Below are positions 17,306 to 25,499 of a stretch of 64,000 nucleotides of DNA, piece after piece. The stretch is from Jatrophihabitans telluris (GTDB taxonomy: Bacteria; Actinomycetota; Actinomycetes; Mycobacteriales; Jatrophihabitantaceae), in contig NZ_CP097332.1 in NCBI RefSeq assembly GCF_023516435.1, forward strand, positions 1,798,001 through 1,862,000, read 5' to 3'. How positions within the stretch are numbered: the stretch's first letter is position 1; each line of letters begins with the position of its first letter. The position numbers were made by a program, and so were the translations under genes. The notes under the pieces are model-generated. The model did no database searches. It saw only the letters and a program-made list of their open reading frames with translations, and was not told where the DNA came from.

Positions 17306-18159
17306 TGTCGACAACGATGCAACGGCCGGCGGCGCCCCCGGCGCTTCGTCGGCGAACCCCGTGGCAGGTGGCCCGCGACAACATCGTGTGGGTCGGCGCG
17401 TTCCTGGCGCTGGTCTTCCTGCTGCTGCCGAACTTCGTGGTGGTGCTGTTCTCCTTCAACAAGCCCAAGGGCCGGTTCAACTACACGTGGACCAGGTTCT
17501 CCCTGGACGCGTGGCGTCATCCGTGCAGCGCCCCAGGCATGTGCAAGGCCCTCGGCCTGTCCCTGAAGATCGGAATCGCGGCCACCGTGGTCGCGACGAT
17601 CCTCGGAACGCTGGTCGCCTTCGGTCTGGCGCGCTACCGCTTCCATGGACGGGCGGGGGCGAACCTGCTGGTCTTCCTGCCGATGGCGACGCCGGAGGTG
17701 GTCATGGGATCCTCGCTGCTCACCCTGTTCGTCAGCATCGGGTGGTCGCTGGGTGCCGTGACGATCTTCATCGCGCACGTCATGTTCTGCCTGAGCTACG
17801 TGGTGGTGACCGTCAAGGCGCGGATCGCCGGCCTCGACCCCCGGCTTGAACAGGCGGCGGCGGACCTGTACGCCAACGAGGTCCAGACCTTCACCCGGGT
17901 CACGCTGCCGCTGGTCGCGCCGGGTATCGCCGCGGGGGCGTTGCTGGCCTTCTCGCTGTCCTTCGACGACTACATCGTGTCGAACTTCAACGCCTCCAGT
18001 TCGTCGGTCACCTTCCCGATGTACGTCTACGGTGCGGCGCAGCGCGGCACGCCGGTGCAGATCAACGTCATCGGCACCATCATGTTCCTGGTGGCCATCC
18101 TGGCCGTGGGCGTGGGTCAGCTCGTGGCCAGCCGCCGCAACCGGCACAAGTGGGCCTGA
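17305..18159 (+). CDS. potC: Polyamine ABC transporter permease (PotC-like)
   Basis: Second membrane subunit, 284 aa, with six helices and an EAA loop LEQAAADLYANEVQTFTRVT followed by LPLVAPGIAAGALL. Typical PotC sequence FSLSFDDYIVSNF lies near residue 215. It pairs with PotB to form the polyamine channel. The ATG overlaps the potB stop by 1 nt. A strong 16-bp hairpin 33 nt downstream ends the operon before the speB-like gene. Confidence 0.94.
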   Translation: MSTTMQRPAAPPALRRRTPWQVARDNIVWVGAFLALVFLLLPNFVVVLFSFNKPKGRFNYTWTRFSLDAWRHPCSAPGMCKALGLSLKIGIAATVVATILGTLVAFGLARYRFHGRAGANLLVFLPMATPEVVMGSSLLTLFVSIGWSLGAVTIFIAHVMFCLSYVVVTVKARIAGLDPRLEQAAADLYANEVQTFTRVTLPLVAPGIAAGALLAFSLSFDDYIVSNFNASSSSVTFPMYVYGAAQRGTPVQINVIGTIMFLVAILAVGVGQLVASRRNRHKWA

Positions 18160-18191
18160 GCGACACCGAGGCTTCCCGTACGCAAACCGGT

Positions 18192-18228
18192 CACCGGCTG
18201 GATCGAGTTTCCCTCGATCCAGCCGGTG
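18192..18228 (+). terminator. Strong hairpin terminator after potC
   Basis: A perfect 16-bp stem (18192-18207 with 18213-18228) closes a 5-nt loop TTTCC. There is no long T-run, as is usual in high-GC actinobacteria. It separates the importer operon from the ureohydrolase, which has its own promoter 16 nt further on. Confidence 0.75.
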
Positions 18229-18243
18229 CATTCTCTGATGAGG

Positions 18244-18249
18244 CATACT
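18244..18249 (+). promoter_or_regulatory. -10 element of the ureohydrolase gene, leaderless
   Basis: CATACT ends exactly seven nt before the ATG at 18257, with no ribosome-binding site between. The placement just behind the potC terminator supports independent transcription. Confidence 0.45.
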
Positions 18250-18256
18250 CCAGGCC

Positions 18257-19270
18257 ATGGCTAGATATGGTGCTCAGTTCGGTCCCGACATCACCTTCCT
18301 CGGCGTCGACAGGTGCGACTGGGCCGACGTGGCTACCTACGCCGACGCCGACATCGTCATCCTGGGAGCACCCTTCGACGGGGGAACCTCCCATCGCTCG
18401 GGCACCCGCTTCGGTCCGCAGTACATCCGCCAGACCTGCTACCTGCCCCACGACGGCTCGCGTCCCTCGTTGGCCATGCGGGTGGACGGCCTGCAGGACC
18501 TGAGGGTCTATGACGCCGGTGATGTCGAACTGTTCTCCGGTGACGCCGCTCGATCCGTCAAGGACCTGCAGGAGGCGGTGTACGCCGTCACTCGCAACGG
18601 GGCGATCCCGCTCATCCTCGGCGGCGACCACACCATCGCGTGGCCGGACGCGGCCGGCGTCGCGCAACACCTCGGTCAGGGCCGGGTGTCGATGATCCAC
18701 TTCGACGCCCACGCCGATACCGGCAACATCGAATTCGGCTCGCTGATCGGACACGGGCAGCCGATGCGCCGCCTGATCGAATCCGGCGCGCTGCGCGGCG
18801 ACCGGTTCCTGCAGGTCGGTCTGCGGGGCTACTGGCCGCCGCCGGAGACCCTCGGATGGATGGCCGAGCAGAACATGCGGTCCTACGAGATGACCGAGAT
18901 CACCGCTCGCGGGTTGGAGGCCTGCCTGACCGAGGCGTTCGCGATCGCGACCGACGACTGCGACGGGGTTTTCCTGTCCGTTGACATCGACGTCTGCGAT
19001 CCCGGACACGCTCCTGGCACCGGCACGCCCGAACCGGGTGGCTTGACCTCGCGCCAGTTGTTGGACTCGGTGCGTCGCATCGCCTACGAGTTGCCCGTGG
19101 TGGGAGTGGACGTCGTCGAGGTCTCGCCGCCCTACGACCACGCCGAGATCACCTCGTTCCTGGCCAACCGCGTCGTTCTCGAGGTGCTCAGTGGGATCGC
19201 CCGCCGGCGCCGTGACGCCGTGGACGGGACGGTCTGGGACCCCCGTCAGCCCCTGCTCGACGGTCGCTGA
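18257..19270 (+). CDS. speB: Ureohydrolase (agmatinase/guanidinobutyrase-type)
   Basis: Binuclear-metal hydrolase that would release urea from a guanidino compound, such as agmatine to putrescine. The protein is 337 aa. Metal-binding motifs are complete: GGDHTIAWPDA, MIHFDAHADTG and SVDIDVCDPGHAPGTGTPEP. The first two carry the histidine and aspartates of the cluster and the third the second pair. Family members differ in substrate (agmatine, guanidinobutyrate, guanidine, formiminoglutamate) and sequence alone does not choose. The polyamine importer directly upstream favours agmatine. No nickel chaperone genes are nearby, which argues against guanidine hydrolase. The symbol is by family. Confidence 0.87.
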   Translation: MARYGAQFGPDITFLGVDRCDWADVATYADADIVILGAPFDGGTSHRSGTRFGPQYIRQTCYLPHDGSRPSLAMRVDGLQDLRVYDAGDVELFSGDAARSVKDLQEAVYAVTRNGAIPLILGGDHTIAWPDAAGVAQHLGQGRVSMIHFDAHADTGNIEFGSLIGHGQPMRRLIESGALRGDRFLQVGLRGYWPPPETLGWMAEQNMRSYEMTEITARGLEACLTEAFAIATDDCDGVFLSVDIDVCDPGHAPGTGTPEPGGLTSRQLLDSVRRIAYELPVVGVDVVEVSPPYDHAEITSFLANRVVLEVLSGIARRRRDAVDGTVWDPRQPLLDGR

Positions 19271-19356
19271 GTCGGCCGGGACGAACACCGCGCCGAAATC
19301 CCGATCCTTCGTCACGCTCGGAGCGCGCCCGCTCTCGATCTTCGGATTTAGTGGCG

Positions 19357-19377
19357 TATTGTTCGACCAAGGTCGAA
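19357..19377 (+). promoter_or_regulatory. -10 element with adjacent inverted repeat before the saccharopine-DH-like gene
   Basis: TATTGT at 19357-19362 fits TANNNT. Starting on its last base, TTCGACC (19362-19368) and GGTCGAA (19371-19377) form a perfect 7-bp inverted repeat with a 2-nt spacer. A repressor bound here would block promoter clearance. No matching site was seen near the other amine genes. Confidence 0.4.
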
Positions 19378-19413
19378 TTTCGTCCCATAATCCGTGATAG
19401 GAGCTTGGTTTCG

Positions 19414-20628
19414 GTGAAGTTGCTCATCTTGGGCGCCGGTGGTGTCGGATCCGCAGCGGCGAAGATCGCCGCGCGCAGGACGTTCCTCAGCAGTGTGGTG
19501 GTCGCCGACTACGACCTCGCTCGGGCGCAGAAGACGGTTGCCGACGTGGACGATCCTCGATTCCACGCGACCGCGGTCGATGCCTCCGACCAGTCCGCCG
19601 TCGAGGCGCTCATCGGGGAGCAGTCCATCGACGCCGTGCTCGGGGCGACCGATCCGCGATTCACCATGCCGATCTTCCGCGCCGCGCTCGCCACGAAGAT
19701 CCACTACCTGGACATGGCCATGTCGCTGTCTCGACCGCATGCCACGGACCCGTACCGCCAGACCGGCGTCAAGCTCGGCGACGAGCAGTTCGCGCTGGCC
19801 ACCGAGTGGGAAACCTCGGGCAAGCTTGCTCTCGTCGGGATCGGTGTGGAGCCGGGACTGGCCGACGTCTTCGCTCGCTACGCCTCGGACAACCTGTTTT
19901 CCGAGATCGACGAGCTCGGAGTTCGCGACGGCGCGAACCTGACCGTGGACGGTTACGAGTTCGCCCCGTCCTTCTCGATCTGGACCACCATCGAGGAATG
20001 TCTCAACCCGCCCGTGGTGTACGAGAAGGAGCGCGGGTGGTTCACCACGGAGCCCTTCAGTGAGCCCGAGGTCTTCGATTTCCCGGACGGCATCGGCGAG
20101 GTCGAGTGCGTCAACGTCGAGCACGAGGAGGTGCTGCTGATGCCTCGCTGGCTCGAGGCCAAGCGGGTGACGTTCAAGTACGGCCTGGGCAACGAGTTCA
20201 TCGAGGTGCTCAAGACCCTGCACAAGCTCGGCCTCGACCGCACCGAGCCGCTCACGGTGGGTGGGGTCCAGGTGAGCCCACGCGACGTCGTGGCCGCGGC
20301 GCTGCCCAATCCGGCCGAACTGGGCGAGAAGATGCACGGCAAGACCTGCGCGGGCCTGTGGGTGCAAGGCACCGGCAAGGATGGCCGCCCGCGCTCGACG
20401 TACCTGTATCACGTCGTCGACAACGCCTGGTCGATGGCCGAATACGGCTGCCAGGCCGTCGTGTGGCAGACGGCGGTCAACCCGATCGTCGCGCTCGAAC
20501 TGATCGCCACCGGGGAGTGGACGGGCCGGGGCATCCTCGGCCCCGAGGCGCTACCGGCCGAGCCGTTCCTCGAACTGCTCGCCGGCGACTACGCCTCACC
20601 GTGGGGGATCAAGGAGCTGGCGGTCTGA
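19414..20628 (+). CDS. Saccharopine dehydrogenase-like oxidoreductase
   Basis: NAD(P)-dependent enzyme of 404 aa. It opens with a Rossmann motif, KLLILGAGGVGSAAAKIAAR, has DAVLGATDPRFTMPIFRAAL, and ends in the family's GRGILGPEALPAEPFLELL. This fold makes or breaks bonds between an amino acid and an amine or keto acid: saccharopine in lysine degradation, or carboxy(nor)spermidine in alternative polyamine synthesis. The polyamine neighbours make the second class worth testing. The GTG at 19414 is chosen because AGGAG ends ten nt upstream; a TTG at 19405 is too close. It is separated from speB by 143 nt with its own promoter. Confidence 0.85.
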   Translation: MKLLILGAGGVGSAAAKIAARRTFLSSVVVADYDLARAQKTVADVDDPRFHATAVDASDQSAVEALIGEQSIDAVLGATDPRFTMPIFRAALATKIHYLDMAMSLSRPHATDPYRQTGVKLGDEQFALATEWETSGKLALVGIGVEPGLADVFARYASDNLFSEIDELGVRDGANLTVDGYEFAPSFSIWTTIEECLNPPVVYEKERGWFTTEPFSEPEVFDFPDGIGEVECVNVEHEEVLLMPRWLEAKRVTFKYGLGNEFIEVLKTLHKLGLDRTEPLTVGGVQVSPRDVVAAALPNPAELGEKMHGKTCAGLWVQGTGKDGRPRSTYLYHVVDNAWSMAEYGCQAVVWQTAVNPIVALELIATGEWTGRGILGPEALPAEPFLELLAGDYASPWGIKELAV

Positions 20629-20654
20629 GCGCAGCGACCTATCGGAGGCTCTGA

Positions 20655-20694
20655 ACGGGCCTGTTGCTTCGGCACGCTGAGGCAGCAGGCCCGT
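20655..20694. terminator. Bidirectional terminator, saccharopine-DH-like / DUF2631
   Basis: A 13-bp stem (20655-20667 with 20682-20694, one G-T wobble) closes a 14-nt loop. It sits between two convergent genes and marks the right end of the amine block. Confidence 0.65.
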
Positions 20695-20709
20695 CGGGTG
20701 CCTCGATTG

Positions 20710-20967
20710 CTAGCCGCGCCACTGGGTGCGGCTGCGCGCCCGGTCGTAGAGCAGGCCGCCGATGAGGGCAAGCATGCAGACAACGATGGCCAGCGCGCCG
20801 GCGAGGTTGTAATGCGTGGTCGTCAGGAAGAGGGCGAGCACGACCACCGAGAACCAGCCCATGATCTGGCGACCCTTGGTGAAGTCGTGGTGCCAACCCC
20901 ACTGCTCGGGACGCTCGTGCGGGGCGTGCGAACCGTCCGTCAGCTCGTGCCCGTGCTCAGCAGCCAC
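20710..20967 (-). CDS. DUF2631 membrane protein
   Basis: Small protein of unknown function, 85 aa from the GTG at 20967, which has AGGGAG eight nt upstream. An ATG at 21024 would add 19 Arg/Gly-rich residues. The N-terminal half carries [10 protein letters not shown], the DUF2631 hallmark. The C-terminal half has two hydrophobic helices ([20 protein letters not shown] and [18 protein letters not shown]) and a basic end. The same family lies near dxr and rip in mycobacteria, so the neighbourhood is conserved. It is divergent from dxr. Confidence 0.85.
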   Translation of the reverse strand: MAAEHGHELTDGSHAPHERPEQWGWHHDFTKGRQIMGWFSVVVLALFLTTTHYNLAGALAIVVCMLALIGGLLYDRARSRTQWRG

Positions 20968-21036
20968 CCCAACCACTCCCTGCGTCTCGTCCGCTCGGCC
21001 TTTCCGGCGCGTTGCTGTACTCATTCTGGCATCGGC

Positions 21037-21042
21037 GACAAT
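21037..21042 (+). promoter_or_regulatory. -10 element of dxr
   Basis: GACAAT lies six nt before the dxr ATG, with no ribosome-binding site. It is the same hexamer and similar spacing as before rlmN, consistent with a leaderless transcript. Confidence 0.4.
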
Positions 21043-21048
21043 GTCGGC

Positions 21049-22281
21049 ATGAATCGCCCCGCCGATCAGGTCGACACCGACGGTCCCGCCGCCGGCCGCC
21101 CTCGCCGCATCGTCCTGCTCGGCTCGACCGGCTCCATCGGAACGCAGACGGTCGAGGTGATTGCTGCCGCCTCGGACCGGTTCGAGATCGTGGGACTGGC
21201 CGCCGGCGGATCCAACCCGGCGTTGTTGATCGAGCAGGCGGTGGCGACCGGCGCGCTACTGCTCGCGGTCAGCGACGAATCGGCGCGCACCGAGGTCGAG
21301 GCCCGGATCGAGCGTGACTGGCCCGCCGACCGGCCGCGGCCGACGGTGAGCTACGGCCCGGGTGCCACGAGCGACCTCGCCGGCGCCGAAACCGATGTGG
21401 TGCTCAACGGGGTGGCCGGCGCCCAGGGACTGCGGGCCACCCTCGCCGCGCTGGCCGCCGGACACACGGTCGCCCTCGCCAACAAGGAATCGCTGATCGC
21501 CGGCGGCCCGCTCGTGCTCGCGGCGGCCAAGCCGGGCCAGCTCGTGCCGGTGGACTCCGAGCACTCCGCGCTGGCACAGGCGCTGCGCTCGGGCACGCAC
21601 GAGGAGGTCGCCTCCTTGATTCTCACCGCCAGCGGCGGGCCGTTCCGGGGCCGCAGCCGCGCCGAGCTCGCCGATGTGACCCCGACCCAAGCGCTGGCCC
21701 ACCCGACCTGGGCCATGGGCAAGCTCATCACCACCAACTCGGCGACGTTGGTGAACAAGGGGCTGGAACTGATCGAGGCAGCCCTGTTGTTCGACGTGGA
21801 CTACGACCGGATCGCCGTCGTCGTCCACCCGACGTCGATCGTGCATTCGATGGTGGAATTCACCGACGGTTCGACGCTCGCACAGGCCAGCCCCCCGGAC
21901 ATGCGGCTGCCCATATCGCTGGCTCTCGACTGGCCGCGACGGGTGCCGAACGCGGCCCACCCGGTGGACTGGACTCAGGCCCAGGACTGGCACTTCGAGC
22001 CCGTCGACCACGTCGCGTTCCCGGCGATCGGGCTGGCACGGACCGCCGGCCGAGCCGGTGGCTGCGCACCGGCCGTGTTCAACGCCGCCAACGAGGAACT
22101 GGTCGCCGCCTTCCACGCCGGCCGGTGCGGCTTCCTCGACATCGTCGACGGCGCGGCGGACGTCCTGCAGCTGTGGCTCGATTCAGAACACGCCGCCGCT
22201 GGGAACCCGCGCGATGTGGCCGATGTTGAAGAGGCGGAGAGGTGGGCCCGGGCGCGATCGCTGCGCACGATCGCCTCCTGA
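21049..22281 (+). CDS. dxr: 1-deoxy-D-xylulose 5-phosphate reductoisomerase
   Basis: Second step of the MEP isoprenoid pathway: DXP to MEP with NADPH. The protein is 410 aa. NADPH-binding [14 protein letters not shown] lies near the start. [30 protein letters not shown] and [12 protein letters not shown] carry the substrate and metal residues, and [20 protein letters not shown] is the flexible-loop region. About 15 residues precede the conserved core. The start at ATG 21049 has a -10 hexamer six nt upstream and no ribosome-binding site. Two genes downstream, ispG supplies a later step of the same pathway. An 11-bp tandem repeat spans its stop codon. Confidence 0.97.
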   Translation: MNRPADQVDTDGPAAGRPRRIVLLGSTGSIGTQTVEVIAAASDRFEIVGLAAGGSNPALLIEQAVATGALLLAVSDESARTEVEARIERDWPADRPRPTVSYGPGATSDLAGAETDVVLNGVAGAQGLRATLAALAAGHTVALANKESLIAGGPLVLAAAKPGQLVPVDSEHSALAQALRSGTHEEVASLILTASGGPFRGRSRAELADVTPTQALAHPTWAMGKLITTNSATLVNKGLELIEAALLFDVDYDRIAVVVHPTSIVHSMVEFTDGSTLAQASPPDMRLPISLALDWPRRVPNAAHPVDWTQAQDWHFEPVDHVAFPAIGLARTAGRAGGCAPAVFNAANEELVAAFHAGRCGFLDIVDGAADVLQLWLDSEHAAAGNPRDVADVEEAERWARARSLRTIAS

Positions 22282-22312
22282 TCGCCTCCTGATCTCGTCC
22301 TGATCTCTTCGA
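22269..22312. repeat. 11-bp imperfect tandem repeat over the dxr stop
   Basis: Four consecutive units begin with GATC (at 22269, 22280, 22291 and 22302). The first two are identical, GATCGCCTCCT. The unit is not a multiple of three, and the dxr stop TGA (22279-22281) is created at the first junction. Slippage here would change the last residues of Dxr only. Confidence 0.6.
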
Positions 22313-22348
22313 GACAGGCACAATGGTGGACGGACGGCAACCGGTCCG

Positions 22349-22365
22349 CCCCGCAACCTGCGGGG
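22349..22365 (+). terminator. Small hairpin in the dxr-rip gap
   Basis: CCCCGC (22349-22354) pairs with GCGGGG (22360-22365) around AACCT. It lies 42 nt before the rip start. It may be a weak terminator or part of the rip leader. Confidence 0.35.
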
Positions 22366-22407
22366 ACGGTCCCGGCGGCTGCCGCGGACACCCCGAAAGG
22401 ACACTGC

Positions 22408-23766
22408 GTGCTCTACGCCCTTGGCGTGATCGCCTTCGCTCTCGGACTGCTGGGCTCGATCGCGCTGCACGAGATCGGCCACATGGTGCCCGCGAAGAAG
22501 TTCGGGGTCCGGGTGACCCAGTACATGGTGGGCTTCGGTCCGACGATCTGGTCCAAGCGCAAGGGTGAGACCGAGTACGGCGTCAAGGCCATTCCGATGG
22601 GCGGCTACATCCGCATGATCGGGATGGTGCCGCCCGGCAAGGACAAGCAGTCCCGTTGGCCGCGCCGGATGGCCGAACTCGTCGAGGAGTTTCGAGCCAC
22701 CAGCCGGGCCGAGGTCGAACCGGGGCAGGAGCATCGGCAGTTCTACCGGCTCACCCCCGGCAAGAAGATGATCATCATGCTCGGCGGCCCCACGATGAAC
22801 CTGCTCATCTTCATCTTCATCACCGTGCTGCTGTACGGGCTCATCGGCGTGAAGGGCCCGACCACCACGGTTGCGTCGGTCAGCAAGTGCGTGGTCCCGG
22901 TCACCTCGACCGCCACCGACTGTCCGGCCGCCGGTTCGGCCGGTTACGTCGCCGCACCGGCCAACGGTCGGCTGGTCGCCGGCGATGTCATCGAGTCCAT
23001 AAACGGCACGCGGATCTCCCACTGGTCCCAGTCCGTGACCATCATCGAGGCGTCGGCCGGCAAGACTCTGACCGTGCGCGTGCAGCGCGCCGGCGCTCCG
23101 GTCACCCTGACCATCACTCCCGTGCAGACGACCAAGTACGCCAACGACCAGGGCACCAAGACCAAGCAGGCCGGCTTCATCGGGATCAGCACCACCCAGG
23201 ACTACCAACGTCTCGGTGTCGCCGGGATCAGCAGGGTGATCTGGAAGCAGATGAGCTTGGGCGTGGACGCGCTCAAGCAGTTCCCGAGCAAGATCTCCTC
23301 CCTGGTCGGCACGGTGTTCGAGGGCAAGCCACGCGATGCGCAGGGTGCGGTCGGAGTCGTGGGCCTGGGTCGTATCGGCGGCCAGATCGCCGACTCCCAC
23401 CAGATCAGCACGCTGGACAAGATCTCCTCGTTGCTCAGCCTGCTCGCCGGGGTGAACCTGCTGCTGTTCTTCTTCAACCTGCTGCCGCTGCTCCCGCTCG
23501 ACGGCGGTCACGTGGCCGGCGCCCTCGTCGAGTCCGTGCGGCGCGGCTGGGCGCGGCTGAGGCTGCGCGTCGGCGGCCACGACGCGGTCACGGTGGGTCC
23601 CGACGGCAAGCCCGTCGATGAGCCCACGGGTCAAAGCCCGCGGCCGCAGATCTTCGTCGACGTGGCCCAGCTGGTCCCCGTCATGTACGTGGTCGCCGGC
23701 ATCCTCATCGTGTTCTCGGTGCTGGTCATGTACGCCGACATCGTCAAACCCATCACCCTGAACTAG
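22408..23766 (+). CDS. rip: Site-2 membrane metalloprotease (Rip/RseP, M50)
   Basis: Intramembrane zinc protease that cleaves anti-sigma factors within the membrane. The protein is 452 aa. The active-site HEIGH is at residues 21-25 in the first helix, and the third zinc ligand is D365 in LLPLLPLDGGHVAG near the last helices. A PDZ domain lies between (about residues 175-245, LVAGDVIESINGTRISHW), with GGPTMNLLIFIFI before it. It starts at GTG 22408 with an AAGGA site about seven nt upstream. The dxr-rip-ispG order is the mycobacterial one. Its anti-sigma substrates are not in this window. Confidence 0.95.
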   Translation: MLYALGVIAFALGLLGSIALHEIGHMVPAKKFGVRVTQYMVGFGPTIWSKRKGETEYGVKAIPMGGYIRMIGMVPPGKDKQSRWPRRMAELVEEFRATSRAEVEPGQEHRQFYRLTPGKKMIIMLGGPTMNLLIFIFITVLLYGLIGVKGPTTTVASVSKCVVPVTSTATDCPAAGSAGYVAAPANGRLVAGDVIESINGTRISHWSQSVTIIEASAGKTLTVRVQRAGAPVTLTITPVQTTKYANDQGTKTKQAGFIGISTTQDYQRLGVAGISRVIWKQMSLGVDALKQFPSKISSLVGTVFEGKPRDAQGAVGVVGLGRIGGQIADSHQISTLDKISSLLSLLAGVNLLLFFFNLLPLLPLDGGHVAGALVESVRRGWARLRLRVGGHDAVTVGPDGKPVDEPTGQSPRPQIFVDVAQLVPVMYVVAGILIVFSVLVMYADIVKPITLN

Positions 23767-23838
23767 CTCGACGTCGACCAACCGGCCGGCACGCCAACCC
23801 AGCCCAACCCAACCAACCCAGCAAGCACAGGAGAGTCC

Positions 23839-24228
23839 GTGACGCAGGCTGCAACCCCACCCAGCAAGCCCGAGGTCGAGTTCCCGGCCACCGAACCAAC
23901 CGGTGAGCTACAGATCCGTGACCTCACCGTCGGTGACGGGGCCGAGGCCCACGCCGGCCAGCAGGCCGTCGTGCACTATGTCGGCGTGGCGTACTCGACG
24001 GGTGAGGAGTTCGACGCCAGTTGGAACCGCGGCGCACCGTTCACCTTTCCGCTCGGGGAGGGCCGGGTCATCGCGGGCTGGGACCAGGGTGTTCAGGGCA
24101 TGAAGATCGGCGGTCGGCGCGAGCTGATCATCCCGCCGCAGCTCGGTTACGGCGACCGCGGCGCCGGCGGCGCCATCAAGGGCGGCGAGACCCTCATCTT
24201 CGTCGTCGACCTGCTTGAACTTCGCTAG
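23839..24228 (+). CDS. FKBP-type peptidyl-prolyl cis-trans isomerase
   Basis: Cytosolic proline isomerase of 129 aa with one FKBP domain (about residues 25-128). Visible hallmarks are [40 protein letters not shown], the [15 protein letters not shown] loop, and IFVVDLLEL at the end. There is no signal peptide, so it acts inside the cell. The GTG start at 23839 follows AGGAGAG. The 72-nt gap before it is CA-rich with repeated CCAACCC, apparently unstructured. An FKBP between rip and ispG is less common than the plain rip-ispG pair. Confidence 0.93.
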   Translation: MTQAATPPSKPEVEFPATEPTGELQIRDLTVGDGAEAHAGQQAVVHYVGVAYSTGEEFDASWNRGAPFTFPLGEGRVIAGWDQGVQGMKIGGRRELIIPPQLGYGDRGAGGAIKGGETLIFVVDLLELR

Positions 24229-24295
24229 CCGTCTCCCGCACGTCTCACCACAGCACGCACGCAACGCGAGAATCACGAGAAACAGAGGTCTAGAC

Positions 24296-25456
24296 ATGGG
24301 CACGCCGATTGCTTTGGGAATGCCGAGCGCGCCACCGCCGGTGCTCTCGCCCCGCCGCAAGTCCCGTCAGATCAAGGTCGGTTCGGTCGCCGTCGGCGGT
24401 GACGCTCCGGTGTCGGTGCAGTCCATGACCACCACCCTGACCGCTGACGTCAACTCCACGCTGCAACAGATCGCCGAGCTCACCGCGTCCGGGTGCGACA
24501 TCGTCCGGGTCGCCTGCCCCAGCCAGGACGACGCCGACGCGCTGCCCGCCATCGCCCGCAAGTCGCAGATTCCGGTGATCGCCGACATCCACTTCCAGCC
24601 GAAGTATGTGTTCGCGGCCATCGACGCGGGCTGCGCGGCGGTCCGGGTCAATCCCGGCAACATCAAGGCGTTCGACGACAAGGTGGGCGAGATCGCTCGC
24701 GCGGCCGCCGACGCCGGGGTGTCGATCCGCATCGGGGTGAATGCCGGTTCCCTCGACAAGCGCCTGCTGGCCAAGTACGGCAAGGCCACCCCCGAGGCGC
24801 TGGTCGAATCGGCGCTCAACGAGGCCGCCCTGTTCGAGGAGCACGGGTTCCGCGACTTCAAGATCTCGGTCAAGCACAACGACCCGGTCATCATGGTGCG
24901 TGCCTACGAACTGCTCGCCGAGGCGTGCGACTACCCGCTGCACCTCGGCGTGACCGAGGCCGGCCCGGCGTTCCAGGGCACGATCAAGTCCTCCGTGGCG
25001 TTCGGGGCGCTGTTGGCGAAGGGAATCGGCGACACCATTCGGGTGTCCTTGTCCGCTCCGCCGGTGGAGGAGGTCAAGGTCGGCCTGCAGATCCTGGAGT
25101 CGCTCAATCTGCGCCAGCGCCGCCTGGAGATCGTTTCCTGCCCGTCCTGTGGACGCGCCCAGGTCGACGTGTACTCCCTCGCCGAGAAGGTGACCGCCGG
25201 GCTGGAAGGGGTCGAGGTTCCGCTACGGGTCGCCGTGATGGGCTGCGTCGTCAACGGTCCCGGCGAGGCGCGTGAGGCTGACCTCGGCGTCGCCAGCGGC
25301 AACGGCAAGGGCCAGATCTTCGTCAAGGGCGAGGTCATCAAGACGGTGCCGGAGTCCCAGATCGTCGAGACCCTGATCGAGGAGGCGCTCCGGATGGCCG
25401 AGGAGATGACGGCCGCGGGCGTGGCATCGGGCGAACCGAGCGTCATCACCACCTGA
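24296..25456 (+). CDS. ispG: (E)-4-hydroxy-3-methylbut-2-enyl-diphosphate synthase
   Basis: Iron-sulfur enzyme of the MEP pathway that converts MEcPP to HMBPP; also called GcpE. The protein is 386 aa. The N-terminal TIM barrel has [27 protein letters not shown] and [12 protein letters not shown]. The C-terminal domain carries the 4Fe-4S ligands in [13 protein letters not shown] and [17 protein letters not shown]. The ATG at 24296 is preceded by AGAGG. An earlier in-frame codon at 24215 would overlap the FKBP gene and adds nothing conserved. Confidence 0.97.
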   Translation: MGTPIALGMPSAPPPVLSPRRKSRQIKVGSVAVGGDAPVSVQSMTTTLTADVNSTLQQIAELTASGCDIVRVACPSQDDADALPAIARKSQIPVIADIHFQPKYVFAAIDAGCAAVRVNPGNIKAFDDKVGEIARAAADAGVSIRIGVNAGSLDKRLLAKYGKATPEALVESALNEAALFEEHGFRDFKISVKHNDPVIMVRAYELLAEACDYPLHLGVTEAGPAFQGTIKSSVAFGALLAKGIGDTIRVSLSAPPVEEVKVGLQILESLNLRQRRLEIVSCPSCGRAQVDVYSLAEKVTAGLEGVEVPLRVAVMGCVVNGPGEAREADLGVASGNGKGQIFVKGEVIKTVPESQIVETLIEEALRMAEEMTAAGVASGEPSVITT

Positions 25457-25499
25457 AATCGGTTGTGCGTAGCCGCCCGGAGGTCCAGAGTCAGCGGCC

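Noticed and set aside
23767-23838. CCAACCC-rich stretch before the FKBP gene as a CRISPR-like or regulatory repeat
   Set aside because: Short irregular CA-rich repeats without constant unit or spacer; most likely an unstructured leader.
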